The position numbers and the translations under genes are program-made. The notes beneath the pieces were generated by a model. That model worked only from the letters and a program-made list of their open reading frames with translations. It was not told where the DNA came from and made no database searches. From positions 62,001 through 126,000 of the forward strand of contig NZ_JADQTO010000028.1 in assembly GCF_015704865.1 (NCBI RefSeq): a stretch of DNA of 64,000 nucleotides, read 5' to 3'. The DNA is from Actinoplanes aureus. Lineage in GTDB: Bacteria > Actinomycetota > Actinomycetes > Mycobacteriales > Micromonosporaceae. This document shows, piece by piece, positions 36,636 to 45,565 of this stretch; the stretch's first letter is position 1, and each line of letters starts with the position of its first letter.

Positions 36636-37568
36636 CTAGCCTCGTTCTGTTTTGGCGGCGATGACCTCGCGAGCGAGCTGACGGTAGTTACGGGCGCCGG
36701 ACGACGCGGGATCCAGCGTAGTGATCGGCGCGCCGGCCACGGTCGACTCCGGGAACTTCACCGTCTTCGTGATGACCGTCTGGTACACCTTGTCGCCGAA
36801 CGCCTCCACGACCCGCTGCAGCACCTGGCGGCAGTGGGTGGTGCGGGAGTCGTACATGGTGGCGAGGATGCCTTCGAGTTCGAGGTCGAAGTTGAGCCGC
36901 TCGCGGACCTTGTCGATGGTGTCAAGCAGCAGGGCCACACCGCGCAGTGAGAAGAACTCGCACTCCAGCGGGATGAGCACGCCGTGGGCGATGGTCAGCG
37001 CGTTGATCGCCAGCAGGCCCAGCGAGGGCTGGCAGTCGATCAGGATGAAGTCGTACTCCTTGCGGACCGAGCGCAGCGCCCGGGCCAGGGCCATCTCCCT
37101 GGCCACCTCGTTGACCAGCTGGATCTCGGCCGCGGAGAGGTCGATGTTGGCCGGCAGCAGGTGCAGCCCGGCCACGTCGGTCTTGATGATGACGTCCTCG
37201 GTGGCGACGTCGTCCTGCATCAGGAGGTTGTAGACGCTCAGGTCGAGGTTGTGCGGGTTGACCCCGAGGCCGACCGAGCAGGCGCCCTGCGGGTCGAAGT
37301 CGACGAGGAGAACCTTGCGCCCGTACTCGGCGAGGGCGGCGCCTAGGTTGATGGTGGTGGTCGTCTTGCCGACGCCACCCTTCTGGTTCGCCAGGGCGAT
37401 GATGCGCGCGGGGCCGTGCCGGTCGGTCGGCATCGGCTCGGGGATGGGCCGGCGCATCGTGTAGGCCGTGGGGTCGGCCGGGCCCAGGTCGGCGCCGAGA
37501 TCGAGCGAGTTCTGCTGGTCACGGAGCGCGGAAGTCCAGGCCTCCGCACGGTCGCCGTTCCCTGACAT
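36636..37568 (-). CDS. parA: ParA-family ATPase next to the Scp region
   Basis: 310-residue ParA/Soj-type Walker ATPase. After a 55-residue Pro-rich N-terminus come the deviant Walker A ANQKGGVGKTTTTINLGAAL, the Walker A-prime DFDPQGACSVGLGV and Walker B FILIDCQPSLGLL. This is not the oriC parAB copy but the one conserved upstream of scpA in actinobacteria (Rv1708-type). It may help position the condensin complex or the chromosome. A degenerate site-2-protease-like gene is co-transcribed. Confidence 0.92.
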   Translation of the reverse strand: MSGNGDRAEAWTSALRDQQNSLDLGADLGPADPTAYTMRRPIPEPMPTDRHGPARIIALANQKGGVGKTTTTINLGAALAEYGRKVLLVDFDPQGACSVGLGVNPHNLDLSVYNLLMQDDVATEDVIIKTDVAGLHLLPANIDLSAAEIQLVNEVAREMALARALRSVRKEYDFILIDCQPSLGLLAINALTIAHGVLIPLECEFFSLRGVALLLDTIDKVRERLNFDLELEGILATMYDSRTTHCRQVLQRVVEAFGDKVYQTVITKTVKFPESTVAGAPITTLDPASSGARNYRQLAREVIAAKTERG

Positions 37569-37706
37569 GATCCTCGCCCCCTTCCGACCCGATTTGCATT
37601 TAGTTTTCCGCCGCGGGTTGGCTCAGCCGATGCCCGACTGTACGCCACGGGCCCATCCCGAAAGGGGTCAGCCGTTCGGCGTGTCGCACCTATGGATACA
37701 CAGCTT

Positions 37707-38615
37707 CTAACGAGCCCGGGGGTGAGAGGTCGCGTACACCTCCCGGAGGCGCTCGACGGTCACCAGCGTATACACCTGTGTCGTGGTGACCGAGGCGTGT
37801 CCCAGCAGCTCCTGGACGACCCGTACGTCGGCGCCGCCGTCGAGCAGATGGGTGGCGTACGAGTGCCGCAACGTGTGCGGGCTCACCGCGTACGGACCGT
37901 CCACCGGCAACCCCGCCTCGAAGGCACACCGGTGCAGCACCGTCCACGCGCTCTGCCGGGACAGCCGTCCACCTCGGGCGTTCAGGAAGATCGCCGGCGT
38001 ACCCCGGCCGGCCTCGGCGAGCAGCGGCCGAGCCCGTACCAGATAGGCCTGCAACGCGGTCCGCGCGTAACCGCCCACCGGGACCACCCGGGTGCGTCCG
38101 CCCTTGCCCCGCAGCACGGCCGACGGGTCGTCGTCGAGCTCCAGGTCGTCGATGTCGGCGCCGACCGCTTCGGAGATGCGCGCCCCGGTGCCGTAGAGGA
38201 ACTCCAGCAGGGCCCGGTCGCGCAGCCCGAGCGGAGAGTCGGTGCCCGGCACGGCGAGCAGCCGGTTCACCTGGTCCACGTCGAGCGCTCTAGGCAGCCG
38301 TTTCGGGGGCGCCGGAGGGCGTACGTCCGCTGCCACGTCCTGCGGCACCAGGCGCTCGCGGACCGCGAAGCGATGCAGCCCGCGCACCGCGCTGATGGCC
38401 CGCGCCGCCGAGGCCGACGCCAGGCCGTCCTCGCGCAGCCCGGCCAGGTGCGCGGTCACGTCGGCGGCGCGCACCTGCCCGAGTTCCTCGATCCCGGCCT
38501 CGGCCAGCTGCCGCGCGTACCGGTCCAGGTCACGCCGGTACGAGGCCAGGGTGTTACGCGACAGCCCACGCTCGACACTGAGGTGGTCGAGATAGGCCTT
38601 TATCGCGCCGTTCAA
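37707..38615 (-). CDS. xerD: Tyrosine recombinase XerD
   Basis: 302-residue recombinase that resolves chromosome dimers at dif. The N-terminal core-binding domain ([22 protein letters not shown]) is followed by the catalytic domain with Arg in [11 protein letters not shown], Lys in [29 protein letters not shown] and the nucleophile Tyr in VYTLV. The likely start is TTG at 38615, just after the ald stop, with GGAGGT 11-12 bases upstream; a CTG at 38621 is the alternative. It overlaps no other gene and is coupled to ald. Confidence 0.92.
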   Translation of the reverse strand: MNGAIKAYLDHLSVERGLSRNTLASYRRDLDRYARQLAEAGIEELGQVRAADVTAHLAGLREDGLASASAARAISAVRGLHRFAVRERLVPQDVAADVRPPAPPKRLPRALDVDQVNRLLAVPGTDSPLGLRDRALLEFLYGTGARISEAVGADIDDLELDDDPSAVLRGKGGRTRVVPVGGYARTALQAYLVRARPLLAEAGRGTPAIFLNARGGRLSRQSAWTVLHRCAFEAGLPVDGPYAVSPHTLRHSYATHLLDGGADVRVVQELLGHASVTTTQVYTLVTVERLREVYATSHPRAR

Positions 38616-38617
38616 AG

Positions 38618-39733
38618 TCAGCGGAGTACCTCCATCAGGGGTATCGCGTCCATGCCGTGCGCGTCGGCGACCGGACCGTAGGTGACCCGCCCGTCGAACG
38701 TGTTCAGCCCGGCCGCCAGCGCCGGATCGCGGCGCAGCGCGTCGCGCCAGCCCTGGTTGGCCAGTTCCAGAGCGTACGGGAGAGTGACGTTGGTCAGCGC
38801 GTAGGTGCTGGTGTGCGGCACCGCGCCGGGCATGTTCGCCACGCAGTAGAACATCGACTCGTGCACCCGGTAGGTCGGATCGTCGTGGGTGGTCGGCCGC
38901 GAGTCCTCGAAGCAGCCGCCCTGGTCGATGGAGATGTCGACGAGCACGCTGCCCGGCTTCATCCGGGACACCAGCTCGTTGGAGATCAGCGTCGGCGCTT
39001 TCGCGCCCGGCACCAGCACCGCGCCGATCACCAGGTCGGCGTCGAGGACGGCCTTCTCGATCTCGTACGCGTTCGACGCGATCGTCTGGATGTGCCCGCG
39101 GTAGTCGGCGTCGGCCGCGCGCAGCCGGGCCACGTTCTTGTCCAGCAGCAGCACCTCGGACTGCATGCCGAGCGCGATCGCGGCGGCGTTCATCCCGGAG
39201 ACGCCGGCGCCGATCACCACGACCTTCGCCGCGTACACCCCGGGCACGCCGCCCATCAGCACGCCGCGGCCGCCGCCCTGCCGCATCAGGTGGTACGACC
39301 CGACCTGTGGTGCGAGCCGGCCGGCCACCTCGGACATCGGCGCCAGCAGTGGCAGCGAGCGGTCCGGCAGTTCCACGGTCTCGTACGCGATCCCGGTCAC
39401 CTTCCGGTCGATCAGCGCGTCCGTGCACTCCTTGGACGCGGCCAGATGCAGATAGGTGAACAGCACCTGTCCCGGCCGCATCCGGTGGTACTCCGGCGCC
39501 ACCGGCTCCTTGACTTTGAGGATCAGGTCACCGGTCCCCCACACCGCATCCGCGTCCGGCAGGATCTCGGCGCCCGCCGCCCGGTAGTCCGCGTCCGTGA
39601 TGGACGAGCCCATACCGGCTCCGGCCTGCACATACACCTGATGGCCGGCCCGGGCGAACTCGAAGACGCCCGCCGGGGTGATCGCCACCCGGAACTCGTT
39701 GTTCTTGACCTCACTGGGAATGCCGACCTTCAC
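38618..39733 (-). CDS. ald: Alanine dehydrogenase
   Basis: 371-residue NAD-dependent enzyme interconverting L-alanine with pyruvate and ammonia. [20 protein letters not shown] is the classic start, followed by the Rossmann motif [19 protein letters not shown] and the signature [40 protein letters not shown] start with GAGAGGA upstream. It is encoded with xerD, 2 bases between, as commonly seen in actinobacteria. Regulation is not evident from the sequence. Confidence 0.95.
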   Translation of the reverse strand: MKVGIPSEVKNNEFRVAITPAGVFEFARAGHQVYVQAGAGMGSSITDADYRAAGAEILPDADAVWGTGDLILKVKEPVAPEYHRMRPGQVLFTYLHLAASKECTDALIDRKVTGIAYETVELPDRSLPLLAPMSEVAGRLAPQVGSYHLMRQGGGRGVLMGGVPGVYAAKVVVIGAGVSGMNAAAIALGMQSEVLLLDKNVARLRAADADYRGHIQTIASNAYEIEKAVLDADLVIGAVLVPGAKAPTLISNELVSRMKPGSVLVDISIDQGGCFEDSRPTTHDDPTYRVHESMFYCVANMPGAVPHTSTYALTNVTLPYALELANQGWRDALRRDPALAAGLNTFDGRVTYGPVADAHGMDAIPLMEVLR

Positions 39734-39860
39734 GAGCCGACACCGTCCTCTCTCAACGCTGAGCTAGTCCCCTTGCGCGGAGAGTACCCCTGGTGACGTC
39801 CCAGTTCGCGCCGCATGTCCCGGGATACCCCCGTCGGCGGCGAGGCGGTACGGTCGCCCG

Positions 39861-41018
39861 GTGATCGGCCTTCCCTGGATCCTGGTCGACGAGACCATCG
39901 ACGACAGTGACAACGTCGTCGCCACGTGCGCCGACATTGACGGACTGTTCGCCGACCCACCCGAGCCGGCGGTCGAGCGCTACACGCTGCTCGATTGCAC
40001 CCCGGCCGGCCGGCTGCGCGCCGCCTGCGACGGCAGCGGCCCGTCCTGGCTGGGCAATATCGGTCTGGAAGCGATTGACCCACCCGACTCCTGCGCCGTC
40101 GAGCTGCTCGACGTCACGGTCCTGAAGAGCAGCCGCTCCGGGCGGCACGGTCCCCTCGAAGTGGTCCTCGAGGGGCGGCTGCGCCAGCCGCCGAGACGCG
40201 CCCCCGAGGCGGACGGCTATCTGCTCACCGGCATCGACGCCGACGGCGAGGAGGACTTCGGCGCCTGCGCCGGCCTGGACGGGGTGTTCCGTGACCGGCC
40301 CGCGCCGCCGCGCCGGCCGGCCGCCCTGATCGGCTGCCGGCCCGGTACCCGGTTGCAGCGTGCCCTGGAGGCTCTGGACCGTGGCACCGCCCGTCACCGG
40401 CGCTGGGTCAACGCGTCGATCTTCAGCGTGGGCCGGGACGGCACCGCCACCCGGCTGCTCGACTCGGGGCTCGGCGCGGAGGTGGCCGGCGTACGCCCGT
40501 CGCTGCTCGGCGACGACCTGCTCGATGTGACGCTGGAGCCGACGTACGCCGACGCGGTCGGACCGTCCCGCCCGGCCCGTGCCCGCGAGGTCTGGAAGCG
40601 CTGGCAGGAGGGCCGTCCCATCGATCCCGGCGCGTGGGCCCGCTACGACCGGGAACTGCGGCAGGAGTGGGCCGGGGCGGCGTTGGCGCACCACCGGCAC
40701 GCCCCGGACCGCAAGCCGGGCGCGACCGTGCACCTCGAGGGCCGGCACGTCACCGACGAGGAGGGCTTCTACTGCGCGATCGGCGAGGCGGTCAACGGGC
40801 CCGGCGGCTACTTCGGCTGGAACCTGGGCGCCCTGCACGACTGCCTGCTCGGCGGATGGGGCGTGGCGCCCGGTTTCCGGCTGGTCTGGCACGACTCGGC
40901 GGTCGCCCGCGACCATCTGGTCCCCGGTTACGACCGGCGCTGGTGGGCGCCGTCGCTCACCATGGACCAGCTCCTCGAACTGCTGGCCGCGGACGGCGTC
41001 GAGGTCGAACTGCGCTGA
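39861..41018 (+). CDS. Duplicated-domain protein with C-terminal barstar domain
   Basis: 385-residue protein with three parts. Residues 5-105 and 119-230 are diverged copies of one domain: both contain a C-A-x-(I/L)-D-G-(L/V)-F-x-D-x-P core and later an (L/I)xxCxP...RLxxA motif. Residues 289-385 match barstar, the inhibitor of barnase-type RNases, with FGWNLGALHDCLLGGWGV. Barstar-family proteins often serve as immunity proteins against secreted RNase toxins. No barnase-like gene is nearby. GTG start. Followed at 20 bases by the DUF4937 gene. It is the first gene of island 2. Confidence 0.78.
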   Translation: MIGLPWILVDETIDDSDNVVATCADIDGLFADPPEPAVERYTLLDCTPAGRLRAACDGSGPSWLGNIGLEAIDPPDSCAVELLDVTVLKSSRSGRHGPLEVVLEGRLRQPPRRAPEADGYLLTGIDADGEEDFGACAGLDGVFRDRPAPPRRPAALIGCRPGTRLQRALEALDRGTARHRRWVNASIFSVGRDGTATRLLDSGLGAEVAGVRPSLLGDDLLDVTLEPTYADAVGPSRPARAREVWKRWQEGRPIDPGAWARYDRELRQEWAGAALAHHRHAPDRKPGATVHLEGRHVTDEEGFYCAIGEAVNGPGGYFGWNLGALHDCLLGGWGVAPGFRLVWHDSAVARDHLVPGYDRRWWAPSLTMDQLLELLAADGVEVELR

Positions 41019-41037
41019 TCACACCGAGGCGGATCGC

Positions 41038-41424
41038 ATGCTCATCAAGTGGGTCACCTGCACGACCAGCGACCCGGCTGCCTTCGCCACCGGTCAGTCC
41101 GCCTGGGCCGGGCTGCGCGATCTGCCCGGCTTCCTCGGCCAGGCCGGCGGCTGGAGCCGGCACGAGCCCGGCCGGGCGCACATCGTCGCCTGGTGGCAGG
41201 ACCGGGCGAGCTATCAGGCGTTCATGGCCGGGCCGCACGATCGGCTCGCCGCCGCCCAGGCCGGCGCCTACGACACCATCCAGGTGCGACTCTTCGACGC
41301 GCCGCAGGAGATCGCCCGGCCTGTCCAGGCGGCTCTGCTCCTCGCCGCCATTACCGGCGACCAGGTCACCCTCGACCCTTCCTGGACGGTCAGAGGAAGA
41401 GCGGCAGCAGGGCCAGCGCGTTGA
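41038..41424 (+). CDS. DUF4937/YdbC-like protein
   Basis: 128-residue protein matching YdbC-type sequences of the ABM-like ferredoxin fold: MLIKWVTCTTSDPAAFATGQSAW opening, then LPGFLGQAGGWSR, WWQDRASYQAFMAGPHDRLAAAQAGAYDTIQVRLFDA. Function in other bacteria is unknown. The final 34 bases overlap the convergent CPBP gene. Co-transcribed with the barstar-domain gene upstream. Confidence 0.82.
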   Translation: MLIKWVTCTTSDPAAFATGQSAWAGLRDLPGFLGQAGGWSRHEPGRAHIVAWWQDRASYQAFMAGPHDRLAAAQAGAYDTIQVRLFDAPQEIARPVQAALLLAAITGDQVTLDPSWTVRGRAAAGPAR

Positions 41425-42253
41425 TCGCGCCGTGTACCAGCAGGATCGCCCACACGTTGCGGTACCGGGACCACAGGTAGCCGGCGAACAGGCCGAGCCC
41501 GCCGTTGGAGACCAGGATCAGCAGGGTGATGTCGAAGAACGGGCCGTCGCCGTAGCGGTGCACGTGCATGACCGCGAACAGCAGCGTGGACGCGGTGATC
41601 GCCGGCCAGCGGCCCCACAACGCCTCGAGACGGGTCTGCAGGATCACGCGGTAGAAGATCTCCTCCAGCACGCTGGCGGTGACGAAGGTGAACAGCATCC
41701 CCACCGCGAGCGTCAGCAGGTCCCAGTCCTGGTATCCGGAGAGGTCGCGAGCGCCGACCAGTGGGCTGTAGAAGAACAGGTAACCCCAGGTCACGACCAC
41801 GATCGCCGGGCCGAGCCAGTACCACAGCCGGGGCAGCCGGGCCCGGTGCTCGCGCGCACCGGACCGCCCGGGGATGCGGCGCAGCACCAGCCACGCCCCG
41901 ATCAGCAGGATCAGCACCTTGGCCAGCGGATAGACGTCCGCGAGGCCGGGCGTGGTCCGCAGCGCCAGGCCCACCGGCGGAAACAGCAGGGCCAGGCCGA
42001 TCAGCCACCAGGCCTGCCTGCGCAGCGCGTCCCGCTCGCCCCCGGCGGCGAGCTCCAGCTCCGGCAACCTCGGCGGCACCAGCCGGATCAGCAGCAAGCC
42101 GACCAGGTACGGCACCGCCACCGCGGCCAGTGGCACGGTGTCGGCCTCAGCGTCCGCGGAGGTCGCCAGCCGGGTACGCCCAGTGAGCCACAACAGAATC
42201 GGAGCTGCGGCGAGCAGCACGAGCCCGGCGGCGGTCAACACCTTGATCCGCAT
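41390..42253 (-). CDS. CPBP-family intramembrane metalloprotease
   Basis: 287-residue membrane protein with about eight transmembrane helices. The CPBP active-site motifs are present: EEIFYR (EExxxR), FAVMHV (FxxxH) and the C-terminal HGAIN (HxxxN). The family includes Rce1-like prenyl-protein proteases and bacteriocin-immunity proteins. No bacteriocin gene is visible nearby. It overlaps the 3' end of the DUF4937 gene by 35 bases. ATG start; the alpha/beta-hydrolase gene diverges from it. Confidence 0.85.
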   Translation of the reverse strand: MRIKVLTAAGLVLLAAAPILLWLTGRTRLATSADAEADTVPLAAVAVPYLVGLLLIRLVPPRLPELELAAGGERDALRRQAWWLIGLALLFPPVGLALRTTPGLADVYPLAKVLILLIGAWLVLRRIPGRSGAREHRARLPRLWYWLGPAIVVVTWGYLFFYSPLVGARDLSGYQDWDLLTLAVGMLFTFVTASVLEEIFYRVILQTRLEALWGRWPAITASTLLFAVMHVHRYGDGPFFDITLLILVSNGGLGLFAGYLWSRYRNVWAILLVHGAINALALLPLFL

Positions 42254-42336
42254 CGCTCCATTGTGATCAGCGAGGCGACCCTGAGTGGCCCCGTCGGGGC
42301 GATTCCGGATATGTCACACCGCACCGGGCGACCACG

Positions 42337-43725
42337 ATGAGGCACATGGCTACTTCTCGATCTATCGCGCTGTCCGCCATGGTCGTCACGTTGCTGACGC
42401 CCGGCATCGCCCAGGCACGGCCGCCGGCGCCGGCGTTGGACTGGGGCGACTGCGCCAAACCCGACCCGGCCGTGCAATGCGCCGATCTGCGGCTTCCGGT
42501 GGACCGATCGAAACCGGACGGTGCGACGTTCGAGCTCGCGGTGGCCCGGCGCCCGGCCCGGGTACCGGCCGAGCGGGTCGGGACCCTGATCTTCGGACCG
42601 GGCGGGCCGGGCGACTCCGGGGTGAGCCGGGTGCTCGCCGGCAACCGGTTCAGCGACGAGCAACTCGACCGGTTCGACATCGTCAGCTTCGATCCGCGTA
42701 CGGTCGGCGCCAGCGACGCACCCACCTGCGCGCCGGAACCGGACCGCCCGCCGGTGATCCTGCGCGACCAGGCCGACTTCGACGCCACCGTGGCCCACAA
42801 CCGCGCGTTCTGGGAGCGATGCCGGGCGAGCAGCGCGGTCTTCGACCACGCCGACACCAAAAACACGGTGTACGACCTGGAAGCGCTCCGCCGCGCGCTG
42901 GGCGAGCCGGCGCTCACCTTCCACGGAAGCTCCTACGGCACGCTGCTCGGTCAGCAGTACGCCGAACGGTTCCCCGGCCGGGTCCGGGCGATCGTCCTGG
43001 AGAGCGTCTTCGACCACGGCCTCGACCTGTCCACCTTCGTCCGTACCCAGGCGATCGCGCTGCAGGACTCGTTCGACGAGTTCGTGGCCTGGTGCGACCG
43101 GACCGGCCCGTGCCCGCAGGACGTCCGCGCCACCTGGGCGGAGGTGCTGGCCCGGGCGGACCGGGGAGACTACGCGCCGTACACCGCCTTCGACGTGGCG
43201 GCCCTGCCGCTGGGGACCCTGCAGAAGCCGGACTGGCCCGCCCTGGCCGGTGCGATCACGGGGCTGGTGGCCGGGCGTACTGACGTGCTGCGCCCGTTGC
43301 CGCCGCTCGCCGCCGGGGTGGTCTGCGCCGACTTCCCGGTGCCGGTGCGTGACTTCCAGGCGTACCGGAAGCTGCTCCGGGTGGCCCGGCTCGCCGGGCC
43401 GGACATCCGCTACGGCGCCGGCCTGCTGGCGATCTCCACCTGCCTCGGCTGGCCGCAGCCGGTGGCGAACCCGCCGCACCGGCTGCGGGTGCACACCGAG
43501 ACGCCGTTGCTGCTGCTCAACGCCCGGCACGACCCGCGCACCGGCCACGAGTGGGCCGCGCACGTCGCCGCGCGACTGGGCCGGCACGGGCGGCTGGTCA
43601 CCTACGAGGGCTGGGGACACGGCGTCTACCGGACCACGGACTGCACCACCGCGGTGGTCGATCGCTACCTGATCGACCTCGCCCTTCCGCCGCACGGGCA
43701 TACCTGTCCGGCGCCACTTCGGTAG
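42337..43725 (+). CDS. Secreted Tap-like alpha/beta hydrolase (S33)
   Basis: 462-residue exported hydrolase with a signal peptide (about 1-27, GIAQARPP) and a tripeptidyl-aminopeptidase-like fold. The GGPGDSG oxyanion loop is visible. The nucleophile serine lies in FHGSSYGTLLGQQYAERFP, the Asp in NARHDPRTGHEW and the His in GWGHGVY. Probably trims N-terminal tripeptides or hydrolyses esters outside the cell. Either ATG at 42337 or 42346 may be the start. The first HEAT gene begins 11 bases later. Confidence 0.9.
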   Translation: MRHMATSRSIALSAMVVTLLTPGIAQARPPAPALDWGDCAKPDPAVQCADLRLPVDRSKPDGATFELAVARRPARVPAERVGTLIFGPGGPGDSGVSRVLAGNRFSDEQLDRFDIVSFDPRTVGASDAPTCAPEPDRPPVILRDQADFDATVAHNRAFWERCRASSAVFDHADTKNTVYDLEALRRALGEPALTFHGSSYGTLLGQQYAERFPGRVRAIVLESVFDHGLDLSTFVRTQAIALQDSFDEFVAWCDRTGPCPQDVRATWAEVLARADRGDYAPYTAFDVAALPLGTLQKPDWPALAGAITGLVAGRTDVLRPLPPLAAGVVCADFPVPVRDFQAYRKLLRVARLAGPDIRYGAGLLAISTCLGWPQPVANPPHRLRVHTETPLLLLNARHDPRTGHEWAAHVAARLGRHGRLVTYEGWGHGVYRTTDCTTAVVDRYLIDLALPPHGHTCPAPLR

Positions 43726-43735
43726 GTTGCCGATC

Positions 43736-45532
43736 ATGCTGGACGATCTCGTGCGGGTGGACTGGGCCGGGCTGACTCACGCCTACGGGCCGGCGGACGA
43801 TCTGCCCGGCCTGTTGCGCGGCCTGGCCCAGGGTGATGACGACGCCCTGTTCGAGCTCTACGGCAACATCTGGCACCAGGGCACGGTCTATCCGGCGACG
43901 GCGTACGCGGTCCCGTATCTGATCCGGCTCCTGGACGGCCCGGACAGTGACACCGCCGGCATCCTCGGCCTGCTCGACGAGATCGCGCGGGCCGGGGCCG
44001 GCCGGGAGGACGCCGCCGCCCACCTCGCGGTGGCGGCCGGCCTGCCCAGCTATCTGCGCCTGCTCGCGGCCCACCCCGAGCAGGGCGTCCGGGCCGCGGC
44101 GGCGGCCACCATCGGTGCGCTCGGCCAGGCGGTGGCCGGCGGCGCCTCCGCGGCCCTGCGGCAAGCCGCCACCGGTGACAGCGATCCCACGGTACGGGCG
44201 GCGGCCGTGCTCGCCCTGGGTGTACGCGGTGACGGGGTGGCCGAGCATCTCGACGACCCCGCGCCGCTGCCCCGGCTCACCGCCGCCCTGGCGATGGCCC
44301 GCGCCGAGTCCGCTCTGCCCGCCGCGGCGGTGTCCATCCTCGAACGGGACGCGCCCGCCTGCCTGGGCGACATCGAGCGGCTGCCGGAGTTCGACGACGA
44401 CCCGCTGGTGTGGGTCCTGCGCGGGCTCCGGCACCGGTGGGAACTCCAGGTCGACCTGGTCACCGCCTGGCTGCGGCATCCGGATCCGGCGGTCCGCGAA
44501 GGTGCCGCGTACGCCGCCGAGGAACCCCTGATGCACTGGCGTCCCGCCGCCGGCCGGCTGGCGCCCGCCCTCGCCGCCGCGGTCGCCGATCCGGAGAAGA
44601 AGGTCTACCACTGGGCGGTGCGGAACCTGGCGAACGCCGGGCGGGCCGCAACGGCGTACGCCGACCAGCTCGCGGCCGCTATGGACCAGCACCGGGAGGC
44701 GGTGGCCGTGACAGCGCTGGCCCGCATGGGCGATCCGCGTGCCGACGCGTACCTGGCGGCCGTGCTGGCGGCCCTGCCGGACGCGGACATCGACCGGCTG
44801 GGCGGGGCGTTCGACGCGCTCGGGCCCTGGGCGGACCGGTGCCGGGCGGTGATCACCGGTGCCATCCCGTCCGCACCGGCCGGCCGGCCCCGCGAAGGGC
44901 TCATGCGTGCCGCCCATCGGGTCGGCGTGCCGGCTGCCGAGCTGCTGCCGGTGCTGCGCCGGGAGGCGGACCGGCATCCGCGCGCGGTCGCCCGGGTCCT
45001 CGGGGACCTCGGGCCGTCAGCTGCCGAGGCGCTGCCGGAACTGCAGGCCATGCGGCGGGCCGGCGCCGGGTGGGATGCCGAGCTGGCGATCTGGCGGATC
45101 ACCGGCGCGACCGGCGAACTGCTGGCCCGGGTGCGTGCCGCGATCAGCGACCGCGTCGAGCCGGAGGCACTGGAGGTGCTCGCCGCGGCGGGGCCGGCCG
45201 CGGGCGACCTCGCCGGGCTGCTGCCCCGGAAGTTCGACAGTGACGATGCCCGGCAGGCGCTGTGGGCGGCGGTGGCCTACTGGAACCTCACCGCTGACCC
45301 GGTGCCGGTGGTGCCGGTCCTGCTGCGCTTTCTCAATTGCGGGCCGCGCGGGATGGTCGCGGTTCAGTGCCTGGGCGACATCGGGCCGGCCGCTGAGGCG
45401 GCGGTTCCGGTGCTGCGCGCCGCGGTCGAGTCGCCGTACCGGCAGTGGCAGATGTCGGTCGGTGAGGACGGGGTCCGTCAGGACGAGGCCTGGCGCGACG
45501 CCTGCTCGGCCGCCCTGGCCCGCATCAGCTGA
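43736..45532 (+). CDS. HEAT-repeat protein, paralogue 1
   Basis: 598-residue soluble protein almost wholly built from HEAT-type helical pairs: A/L-rich helices with DxxVRxAA-type turns (for example HPEQGVRAAAAATIGALG). The first 75 residues hold a conserved motif, LYGNIWHQGTVYxATAYAVPYLIRLL, shared with paralogue 2. No catalytic motif. Such proteins are scaffolds and are often found as adaptor, immunity or modification-system partners. The sequence around the ATG at 43736 (TAGGTTGCCGATC before it) is nearly identical to that of paralogue 2, proof of tandem duplication. Confidence 0.8.
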   Translation: MLDDLVRVDWAGLTHAYGPADDLPGLLRGLAQGDDDALFELYGNIWHQGTVYPATAYAVPYLIRLLDGPDSDTAGILGLLDEIARAGAGREDAAAHLAVAAGLPSYLRLLAAHPEQGVRAAAAATIGALGQAVAGGASAALRQAATGDSDPTVRAAAVLALGVRGDGVAEHLDDPAPLPRLTAALAMARAESALPAAAVSILERDAPACLGDIERLPEFDDDPLVWVLRGLRHRWELQVDLVTAWLRHPDPAVREGAAYAAEEPLMHWRPAAGRLAPALAAAVADPEKKVYHWAVRNLANAGRAATAYADQLAAAMDQHREAVAVTALARMGDPRADAYLAAVLAALPDADIDRLGGAFDALGPWADRCRAVITGAIPSAPAGRPREGLMRAAHRVGVPAAELLPVLRREADRHPRAVARVLGDLGPSAAEALPELQAMRRAGAGWDAELAIWRITGATGELLARVRAAISDRVEPEALEVLAAAGPAAGDLAGLLPRKFDSDDARQALWAAVAYWNLTADPVPVVPVLLRFLNCGPRGMVAVQCLGDIGPAAEAAVPVLRAAVESPYRQWQMSVGEDGVRQDEAWRDACSAALARIS

Positions 45533-45565
45533 TTTCTGTCGTACCCGGCGGATAGGTTGCCGGCC

